Positions 10,294 through 19,164 of a stretch of 22,927 nt of DNA are shown one piece after another (the first letter of the stretch is position 1; each line of letters begins with the position of its first letter). The translations under genes were made by a program, and so were the position numbers. The stretch comes from Rhizophlyctis rosea (taxonomy: Eukaryota; Chytridiomycota; Chytridiomycetes; Rhizophlyctidales; Rhizophlyctidaceae): contig JADGJC010000488.1 in assembly GCA_027596075.1 (NCBI GenBank), forward strand, positions 1-22,927. Direction: 5' to 3'. The notes under the pieces were generated by a model. It did no database searches and was not told the origin of the DNA. It saw only the letters and a list, made by a program, of their open reading frames with translations.

Positions 10294-10353
10294 ATCACGT
10301 GATTTTTGGGCCTATTATTGGGCCTAAAGCGCGGCCAGCTGTCATTGGCCAAT
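10294..10353 (-). promoter_or_regulatory. Probable SEC31 promoter elements: E-box palindrome, paired TGGGCC, CCAAT
   Basis: ATCACGTGAT (10294-10303) is a perfect palindrome with a CACGTG core, the site class bound by bHLH factors such as Cbf1/Tye7-type proteins. Two TGGGCCT boxes follow at 10307-10313 and 10319-10325, then ATTGGCCAAT at 10344-10353, which holds CCAAT on both strands. The set lies 620-680 bp upstream of the SEC31 ATG, with no other gene nearby. A similar CACGTG/GGGCC set lies near 15.6 kb. The role is inferred from motif density and position only. Confidence 0.5.
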
Positions 10354-12600
10354 CCCGCTTACACTGTGGCACTGCTTGCTGACAATATCAATGACTAAGC
10401 AGGTGCTGATGCGTCCGATGCGTTCGACTTGTGTGTGTGGCGAAACCACGGTCCACTAGCACCACTGAAGTTACTGACAGCTGCAAGTGCTGCATAACTC
10501 CCACATTTTTGCTCAGATGGATTTGGGGGAAGATGTGAAAGGTGTGAAAGGAAGAAGGCTGTGCATCTCGGTCTAAGGTTCCAGGATGAAAAAGCAATTC
10601 ACTGGCTTTCCATACTAGAAATACTAAGCTGCATTTTGCATTGCTCGTGATCTACTTGATCTGTGAAGATGTGAAACTTGAAAACATGTAGACAGCGTGA
10701 CTTCGACAAAGTCATGTCGGCTATGTCATATCTAAGCGCCATATTTTGCTTTCATGCCCGTGAACTTCTCGCTACCTGGTACGAGTTTTCCAACTTTCCA
10801 AGATTTCCTTTGATCTCGTAGTATTGCATTCCTTGACTTCGCAACGATTCAAGCCCTCGGCTTGGCAACTTGTAGGCCTGCCGGCTCAGCATGGCCGCCA
10901 ATGGACCTGCATTTTTGTGCCCTGTTCTAATGGCATTGCATGGTAATCATGTAGCAGGATTACACTCATCGGAACCTTTGAGAGTTGTCGACGCTCAATT
11001 GAAGTTTTACTTTCGGCAACTAAGTATCTTAATCAGCACAGATAGGGTAGGTACCTTGATGGTAGGAATCTGGAGTTTGCGATCATTTGTGAGAAGTTAA
11101 TTGCGTGCATTGGACAGTCAAAGCGAACGCTGGAACTTTATGGTCATTCACACCGTCAAGCAGCTGTGTGGCGTACCGCAGCAAAATATGGTTCACCGCA
11201 AGTTCAGTTCCGTTGCAATCGCCGATTGACTGCTATTCTGGACCTTCGTGAAATGCCTTGAGGCCAGGGGTCAGCATCGCAAGTAGGTATTGCAGAATGA
11301 GTTCAGCAGACCCTGAATGCGTTTGTTTGGCGACGATTACGTTATCCAGCTGTTTTTCCATTAGTAGATTTAATGCATCTCTGCCTGGCACCGGATACCG
11401 CGCCTGAGAATGAAAGGTGGGGATTGTTGTAGCCCTGTCATTTCCCCATGGCGCCACCAAAATCTTGGCAGCTGAGTGTGGGCTCGATGGATATTGAGAT
11501 AAGTAAAACAGCCTGTCATCTGGTAAAGGCAAGGTGATTTATTAGACATTTAGTGAACTTTTGAAACGGAATGATTTGATAGTACTGCTGGGCCGAAAGG
11601 GACCCGCTGTCCCCGCCCCCATTTTAGTAGTAAGTCTGGCTTTTTGAAAAGTTGAGAAATGTACTCAGAGTCAAGAGAAGACGGGATAGCCATGTTTTGA
11701 AGGATATTGATGGTTATTATGGCTATACTGAGCCTGTTTTCAACCTGCCAATGTGTCGGTGCGCGCGGTCACTCCTGCAGCCACAAAATTTCATATCACT
11801 GGAGTGTGAAATCTGTGGATAGCTTGGAGGCTTTGCGCTGACGGCCATTTCAATTTAGGGAAGACAATGCCATTATGGCAGCCATCAAACATTGGACAAG
11901 TGCAGGTTAGCCCCAACCACTTTCAAAAACGTGTCCACCACCCAATATGTGCGGCTGATGAAGGGAGGGGACCCTGACCAGTTGCTCAATGGTCACACCG
12001 TACAGGTTGAACCCACCACATCCAGATGCACGTAATTGTACAACATCTGTAACACAACAAACTATATTTTACACTTTATGTCGACAAGATTTGCAGATGT
12101 GCTCGATGAGCCACTTGAAGAATGGAGATCGAGGCCACCAATCCATCGTTCTGGGTGAGTGGAACACTGAAACCACACCAAACAACTTGGTCGGCAATTC
12201 GGTGGGTACAGTCGCACTTGGACAAGATCACTTGGTGCCCTTGGCGATTTGGGATTCGGTTGTCTTGGCCAGTCAGAGGTTCGCTTGATGGCCATTTTCC
12301 TATTGTGGGCTGGAGTGCCTCAAGGAGTTTGGAGTTCGGCAAGTCGTGGAGGAGGCGGGTGCAGAGGAAACAACTTGCATTTCACTTTGCAGATGACGAT
12401 GACGATGCGAAATATGGCCTGAAAATATACATATGTTCAGTTGTTGGAACCCCCTCCTTTGCGTACAGTTTTGGTCTGCCCATCCAGGTTGAAGAGAGTC
12501 TTCGTCAGCCGGGTTATAGCTTCAGAAACGCAGCCTTGGTCGCCGCTGCAACTGGGTACTATATCTAGTCTCCATTAAGTCAGGCGACGGATCAAACCGC
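10354..12600. other. Long gene-poor intergenic region
   Basis: This stretch separates divergent SEC31 (-) and the flavocytochrome (+). No frame has recognisable domains, and I could not assemble a spliced gene from it. The best minus-strand frame is 11532-11233 (99 codons, treated separately). The plus-strand frame 12122-12568 overlaps the likely promoter of the downstream gene and looks accidental. A small perfect stem (TGACTT/AAGTCA) lies near 10.7 kb. Decayed mobile-element sequence is possible but not shown. Confidence 0.5.
11233..11532 (-). CDS. Possible small hypothetical protein (99 aa)
   Basis: A minus-strand frame runs ATG to TAG with no rare-looking composition. It ends with an amphipathic, helix-prone half containing NLLMEKQLDNVIVAKQT and ELILQYLLAML. 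No signal peptide, membrane segment or known motif is visible, and no splice extension improves it. It may be a chance frame or the remnant of a larger gene. I list it only because it is the most protein-like frame in a 2.2-kb gap. Confidence 0.2.
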   Translation of the reverse strand: MPLPDDRLFYLSQYPSSPHSAAKILVAPWGNDRATTIPTFHSQARYPVPGRDALNLLMEKQLDNVIVAKQTHSGSAELILQYLLAMLTPGLKAFHEGPE

Positions 12601-12702
12601 TTGCTTCTTTATCCCCAGTTCGGAAGTTTCCTCCTCGTCTCTCCCTCGTCAAACCACTCGCACGCCTTTCACAACCAGACCATCGAAACCCTTTGCAGCA
12701 AA

Positions 12703-15036
12703 ATGCCCAGAGCACAAATTCCTGCGGTGCGGACCGCGCTGGTCGCGGCCGTAATCCTTTTCCCCATGACATTGATTGCAAGTTTGATGCTTCAACAAGT
12801 CCCGAATTGCTTCGCCATGGCATGCCCCGAAGAATCAGCGGATCAAGCTCCTTTACGAGTTGGGTATGTTCATTGTTGAAGACACATCATGCTGGTGTCT
12901 CCTTCTCGCATCGTTGAACATTCGTTGTGACCAATTTCCCTCCAATTCTGCAATCAGATTATATGTTTACTACGCTTGGCTTTTGATCCTGGCCGTCCTC
13001 GTCCATGTCGTACATAAGCGCCGTTGGTCATACCGCCGCTTCCTGGGTTTTTCGTGGACTTCATGGGTTGTCATCTTCATGGTGTTGGGAATGCAGGCCT
13101 TTACCTTTGGGTACTGGTTCCAATATCTCATGGCCAGTGTGACTGTGAAGACCTGGGGAGATTATTTGAGACCTCTGTACCGGTTGGTATCTGTGTGTGT
13201 GCATGTTATTGGAAGATAGCGTTTCTCATCGTTATTGTGTTAATGCAGAATTGTCGGTTTCATGATTGCCGTCCAATTATCGTTGACCCTCTTTCCTCAA
13301 TCGCGGGACGGCTTCTTGTCTTCTGCGCTCGGGATCGACTATGATGGATCTCTACGATTCCATAGGTGGTCCGGTTTTGCGACCGTATATTTGTCTGCCT
13401 TGCACACGTTCATCTACTTGCTCCGTACCGGCGTGTTTGGCGGCAGGTCTGGTAAAGGTGCGGCTGGCATTGCTGAAAGTCTCTTCCATCCGGGCAAAGG
13501 TTTGATGACGTACTACGTAAGTTTAAGACGTGCCGTCTTGGGCTACCCTTTGGCGATTCACTGATTCTCCGAATAATTAGGATTGGACCAGTCTCGTTGG
13601 ACTGTTCTCTTTAATTGCATTCGTATACGTCGGATTTTCTGCCATTGAGTATTTCCGACGAAACCAATACAACTTCTTCTGGTTCAGCCACATGCTCTCG
13701 TTCGTGGCCATCATCTTGGCCTTCATGCACGCATCACCAATGTTCTACTACTCCTTCCCCGCCGTCGTCCTTTACATCATCGACTCCCTTGTCCGCCTCT
13801 TCAACCGACGCAAGGAGTACATCATCAAGTCCGTTTCAATGGAACCTTGCGGGTACCTCCGAGTTGACATTGCCGGCACAAACTTCAAGTTTGTTCCCGG
13901 CCAATGGATTCTCATCAACATCCCATCCCTCTCCCGCGTCATGTGGCACCCCTTCAGTATTGCCTCCTCTCCTTACGGCGGTGTCAATCCCCCCAAGCGA
14001 TGGGTTCAGCAAATCACTGACGGCATCCTTGAAGGCGACAATGGGTTCACTTTGGACCGTTATGGCGGCACTCTCCAAAGGGGAAGAAGTGACACTATCA
14101 ACACCATGAACACCATGCGTAGCGATTACGATTTCGAATACCCCGTGCACGGCGAACACACATTGAACAGAAGCAATACTGTCCGAACCGCCAATACCCT
14201 AAACACGTACCACACCCACAACTCGGCGAGCTCGCTGAAGAAGGACATGAAAGACCATGAGAAAGTTGAACGTGTTCATACGCTGAAGCGGTCCGCTAAG
14301 AAGATGAAGAGGGATGTGACTTTGATTATCAAGCCACAGGGAGGAAAGAGTTGGACGGGAAGTCTGTTGCAGGCTTGGAACAAGAAGCAGGATTTGGAAC
14401 GGCCAAAGAACTTGAAGGTACATATCCGCATGAACTGAATTGCAATAGTTTTTTCCCCCACACGTTTGACACGTCTTTACAATCTCAGGTGTACATTGAC
14501 GGTCCTCACGGTCACGTTCCGGCAAACTTCATGAAATCGGACCACTTGATCGCGATCGTTGGCGGCAGTGGTATTCCAGGCGCCATTTCCATGACTATGT
14601 GTGCTTTGGACCAAGATATTGGGCAAACAGTTGACCTGCTGTGGACGGCAAGGGAACCCAATGCGCCCACGTTGAGTTCCTTCCAAGGTATGTTATGCCT
14701 TCATATGTCGCAGTCTTGCTGCTACTCATTGCCTGAGATCACAATCTAATTTTGGTCAATCTCGCATTCTTCAATCTAGACCTTCTGTCTCACCCCAACG
14801 CACCCGGCATGCTCTCCACCACCGTCGTAATAACGGGCGGGCCGAACCCTTCCCCTCGCATCCCACCCGCTGACTTTTTCGCCTCCGTTGAGCACAAATT
14901 GAAGCCCAACGGATCGATCTCCGTATACGTGTGCGGACCACAGGAGTTGAACAATGATGTGCAAGCAGCGGCTTTGGAGCTTGGGAAGAGGAGGGGGATT
15001 GAAGTGCGGTTGAGGATCGAGGGATATCATCGCTAG
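12703..15036 (+). CDS. Ferric reductase / NADPH oxidase-type flavocytochrome b
   Basis: Such enzymes pass electrons from NADPH through FAD and two hemes across a membrane, to ferric iron or oxygen. The model has six exons: 12703-12863, 12958-13182, 13249-13516, 13581-14417, 14489-14687, 14780-15036. They give 1947 nt and 648 aa with every phase matching. About seven membrane segments are visible. The four heme ligands are present: His167 and His181 (13 residues between) and His255 and His268 (12 between). The FAD motif is HPFSIAS (341-347), with NADPH motifs YIDGPHG (499-505), GGSGIPGAIS (522-531) and VCGP (614-617). There is no EF hand. The end (GYHR) lacks the aromatic C terminus common in NOX, so a ferric reductase is as likely as a superoxide generator. 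About 110 residues rich in Asn/Thr/Lys are inserted after HPFSIAS (about 350-462), where most relatives have a short loop. Confidence 0.9.
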
Positions 15037-15600
15037 ATTATCTAACCAGCTGGCTCTGGGATGATGTCTGCTATCAAGTCCAAGGTCCCATTATACCTCA
15101 AATTGTGCTCAATCTTGCCATCACGGTGGACTGGAATTGGGGCTTATTTGTTAGGCGGCTGCGGATTGGTGTACATGTTTGTAAGGTAGTGTAGAAGAAT
15201 TTTGAGTAGCATTCTACCATTCGCAATTCGGCTCTGGGCGGTATGGAGTTCCCACCGTATCCTGTGCTATCCGTCAATAGATCAAGTTGTCTTTTGTTGA
15301 AACGATCTGTTCGGATGATCAGCAAAGAGTCAAGGACACAGGGGCGGTCAATCTCAGGTGGTTTTGGGCATTCGAATTTCGCTGATTGACTTGTGGTCCA
15401 TGGATGAACGATGTATGGACATTCACTAATGTGAGTGTTGTTCCCTCTCATTAATAACGCTACCTAGTCATGATAACAACCTTGATTTACTCCTTGTATG
15501 GCTTCTGCCGTCCCCACGGGTGTCCATGTTAGCCACGGTAAACGTGGTCCATGAAAATGATCGACCATTTTATTTATCAGATGGAAAGGCAAAATGCACT
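15037..15600. other. Intergenic region after the flavocytochrome
   Basis: It contains the 3' UTR of the upstream gene. The minus-strand frame 15098-15451 (117 codons) has no recognisable domain and is probably accidental. A small hairpin, CCACG/CGTGG with a 5-base loop, lies near 15.54 kb. Nothing else stands out. Confidence 0.5.
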
Positions 15601-15610
15601 GCTCTTTACT

Positions 15611-15740
15611 ATCACGTGATGATGTTTAGTTTCCACTGGTTTGTCCTCTGGCGGGCCAATATGGGCCAACAAGCCTCGTCGGAAACGGTAACGTGACGCT
15701 CCATGCAGCCGAGTATATCCAAAAGGCCCACATTGGGCCA
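15611..15740 (+). promoter_or_regulatory. CACGTG palindrome with clustered GGGCC boxes
   Basis: ATCACGTGAT (15611-15620) shares the 12-mer CTATCACGTGAT with the SEC31 promoter. It is followed by GGGCCAAT (15653-15660), TGGGCCAA (15662-15669), GGCCCA (15725-15730) and TGGGCCA (15734-15740). This is probably the promoter of the membrane-protein gene starting at 16538, about 800 bp downstream. The distance implies a long 5' leader. Confidence 0.45.
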
Positions 15741-16537
15741 CAAGCGGAGGTCAAAGATGGAAGGTTCGGTGGATGTTTGGCCTTATAATGGTTGGTGACG
15801 GAAGCAAGATTTCCTTTGTACAACGTATATTGGCCTCGTGAATCCGATAAACGGGACGAGTGCGGAGAAGAAGGTGATGAAGAAGCCTTTCAAAAATTGT
15901 CCAGGATCAAAGAAAGTGGGACGTAAGTAGGACAAGCCGGCCTGCTGTTGTTGTCCAGATCAATTTCGGTGGAGAGGCTTCATCATCTCCGCTACCTCCT
16001 CGGCTCAAACAATTGCCATATCCCAATCATCTCATCCTGTTGTCCCGCCTCTGCAGATGCTGCAGCGTGGACTTCTGAACCTATTGCATCCACATGCAAC
16101 ACAACACCACGTTGTCGATCGCAATGTTGACGGGCATTTGATATGTAGGCTTCAAAAGTTTCCTGGTGCGACTCAATTGAGAAAGCCAACCCAAGCTGTT
16201 GTGTGGCTTCCGGAGGAGCACGTCGCCGACAGGCAGCGGCCTTTTGTTGTCCTACTTCCGCGCATTGATCCTTCCAGCCCCTTATTACCTGACGTTTCCG
16301 GCACAGACCGGCCCAAATCCGCGGTGGTCAATTTCTGTGCTCTCATACTTTCTCAGTTCCTCATATTTACGGAATCTGGTCGGGTGGAGAAACCGCACGA
16401 GACGACGACGTTCGTTTCCTCCATCCTCTTTCTGGTGGATCTAATCCTAAGCAGCTGGTCTGCATGCCCATATAGATCCCGATTGTGACCGTCGCGTCTA
16501 CCTCCCCTACAACTCTACGAAAACATAACTCCTCAAC
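15741..16537 (+). other. Probable long 5' leader with a candidate intron donor
   Basis: A perfect donor, GTAAGT, lies at 15923-15928, between the promoter-like motifs and the start codon at 16538. A leader intron is therefore plausible. Candidate acceptors include TTTCTCAG near 16356 and CTTCCAG near 16279, and I cannot choose between them. The plus-strand frame 16057-16488 has no recognisable domain. No other gene is supported. Confidence 0.35.
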
Positions 16538-18484
16538 ATGCTCATCGATCTTGACGGAATCAACCTTCTCAATCTGCTCAGCGGTGGTGCTCTGACCTGG
16601 GCAGGTCTGCACACTCTCGTCTACACGGTGTACAATGGCATCGGCAAACGGGGCATGGCAGCATGGGTGTGGGGTGTCAAAGCTGTCGTTGCCCTTACTT
16701 TCGCCTTGCAAGCGACGACCAGTGCTGCTATCTACTACCAATACCTTGGTCCTCACTGTACGTTCGACGATTGTGTGCTTGGAAGTATGCAGGTCATTTA
16801 AATGGGGGTTTGCTTCTAGGTTTTGCCGTGGGAAAAGTGAACACTATCTCTTTCCACATCTCCATGATTGGTATTGGTATTGTGTTGGCCACCCGGCTAG
16901 GCTCCATGATTGGATGGGACCGTTGGATTACCAGAATCTTCTTGGTATGTAAAACGTTGATTTCTTTGTTTACTTCGTGACTGTTGTTCGTTTACAATTT
17001 GTGGCTTGTACATTTTAGTCCATAATGATCCTCCAACGTGTTGGTGCCGCCGTGTATGATGTGTATGCTACTGAGAACTACGACGACACTGAGAACCAAT
17101 ACTGTGGTTACGTTCCCGTAAGTCTCGCAGCAGATCAGACCTACTTTGTCATGGGGTGTGTCCTTACCTTATTTCCTGGTGCCGAACAGAGCAACTTATC
17201 TGCAACACTGTCCCTGTGCTCCGACATTTTCGTTGATCTTTGCTGTACCATCGGTTTCACCAGCGTATGCACCCGATACCTCATCAAAGCTGGATCAGTC
17301 TCTGATCTATACGCCGTTCTTATTGAAAGTAACGTTTTGAGAAGTACCAGTATCTTGTGTGCCAATGTTGTCCAACTGGCTTTGATGGTATGTCTGCTGG
17401 CATGTCATTGCTCCTACTTGACCAAATTGACGCTAAGTATTGGCTTTGTCAATAGTACACTGTTGGCACCGCGTCCCCCTGGATGACTACTGTATGGAAC
17501 GTTTCCGATCTTCTCTACATGTATGTCGTCTGCTACGACTCCGACATGATCAAACTTCTCCGTGGTGGCAATGGTTCCTCCCGGGCCGTCTCCGGCCCCA
17601 GCGGGCAATCCGGCCGTCCCTCCACCTCAAAAGACCGTGACATCGGCGGCGACTCCAGCGCCTCGCACTACAACGGCAGTAGCACCAGCGTCAAAGTCAC
17701 CTTCGAGGACCAAAAAGACATGTACGGCGGAGGCCACACTGGGACAGGATACCGCACCCGCGCTGGCGACAACCACATCCTCTACAACCCATCTAGCCGC
17801 GATGATTACCGATACGACATGAAGTCTCCCAGTTCTCCTGTGAATGGTGGGTACAAGACTCCCACTTCACCGATCGTCAAGCCCTTCCGTGACCAATGGG
17901 CGCCATCTCCTCCCACACCTACTTACGCCAAACTCGACCCCTACCCACCCACACCTGCAGGCGCCGCCAGCCGTGCCGTACCATACGGAAACGACTCCGA
18001 AAGCACGCTGCCGTCCATTTCGGGATCGTTGGAGGAACAAAGCAAGTGGATGGGAAACACTCGGGAGACCTACCGTGACCAAGCAAGGAGGGATCCGGAC
18101 TACAACATCCCCATGACGGTGATGGCAACGCAACCTTATGATGGGAACCGGCCCTACAACGGGCACGGATACTCACAGCAAGGGTACTCACAGGAGCAGG
18201 GATATGGGCACGGGGGACGGAGTGAGACTCCTGGTGGGTACAGCAATTACGGTGGAAGTGCTGTAGGAAGGAGCCAAGCCGAGGACATCCACGTCAAAGA
18301 GTATGCGGGAAGTGTGAAGAGCTTCAAGAGCGCCAAAAGCTCACGGAGTGCCCCCGGCAACGGCGGGTACGGTGGCGGATACGAGAACGCGCCGCCACTT
18401 CCTGATGAAAGGATCGCACCCGCCGTCACTGGTTACCCAACATACAGACAAACACAAACTCCCGAGTACGCGAAGGAATGGTGA
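16538..18484 (+). CDS. Multi-pass (about 7-TM) membrane protein with long disordered tail
   Basis: I do not recognise the family. The model has five exons: 16538-16757, 16820-16944, 17019-17117, 17190-17387, 17456-18484. They give 1671 nt and 556 aa with phases matching throughout. The first 250 residues carry about seven hydrophobic segments, for example ALTWAGLHTLVYTVY, VVALTFALQATTSAAIYY, HISMIGIGIVLATRL, LCCTIGFTSVCTRYLI and a last one around LLYMYVVCY. The remaining 300 residues are Gly/Ser/Pro/Tyr-rich, with PTSP- and YPPTP-type segments and tandem GYSQQGYSQEQGYGHGG, and should be disordered and cytoplasmic. This is the outline of a receptor-like protein whose tail could be phosphorylated, but no GPCR signature is visible. 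The third intron (17118-17189) is 72 bp and has no stop in frame, so a form retaining 24 extra residues is possible. Confidence 0.8.
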
Positions 18485-19164
18485 ATGGATAGATAGCAGA
18501 TAACCTCCCATAGTCAATCGATGGTACCATTCCATCCCTTGCCCACCATTATAGACCAAGGCCAAATACCAAAGTGTAGTTAACCTCTCTCTCGAGTGTC
18601 GATGTAGGGCTATATCCTAGTTATAGATGTATACAGCATGGTATCGTAACCAAGTCTTAGATAAGTTCTTGTGCTTTAGAATAATACAAAGTGACGATGT
18701 ATGACGTTTCCCCAATGTATCCGATAAAGTTCCTGGCGACGTTTTGAGAAGTCTCATGTGCCATTGTATGCAAGTGTAGGATGAAGACACGAAAGTGGGA
18801 TGCAGATTGTGATCGCCTTTATCAGCATACAAGACCTTCTAGAAGTCTTTCAGTGCACAGCATGCTCACCATCGACCTCACAGCACAAGAAAACCACCCA
18901 AGGTAAATTATATATATACAAAGCTAATCTATTTTTGCAAAAACAGCAAGGGGGATATTATGAAACATATTTGTGCAACTGCAATAAAGATAAAATAAAA
19001 AGGAAGGGTATATGACCCAGGGAATCTTCCGCGTCTCCATCATCGCAAATCTACTCTAACGCTACAACCCAACCCGCTAATCAAACCGCTCTCCCATCAT
19101 CAGCAAAATGGCACCGCACCATAGATCCCCACCACTTTATCAACCACAAACTCCCACCCACACT
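18485..19164. other. Convergent intergenic region (two 3' UTRs)
   Basis: The membrane-protein gene (+) ends at 18484 and the CBM48 gene (-) ends at 19165, so both 3' UTRs share this stretch. It is AT-rich near 18900-19010, with a TATATATATA run and the palindrome TTTTTGCAAAAA (about 18933). TTCTAGAA near 18838 resembles a heat-shock half-site pair, but its position between two 3' ends makes that role unlikely. No gene is seen. Confidence 0.6.

Noticed and set aside
12122..12568. 148-codon plus-strand frame before the flavocytochrome
   Set aside because: It overlaps the probable promoter of the gene at 12703, has no recognisable motif, and shows no splice continuity with it.
16057..16488. 143-codon plus-strand frame before the membrane-protein gene
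   Set aside because: No domain is visible and the region more likely forms the leader of the downstream gene. I could not join it in frame to the exon at 16538.
18836..18848. Heat-shock-element-like TTCTAGAAGTCTT
   Set aside because: It lies between two convergent 3' ends, not in a promoter, so it is most likely chance.
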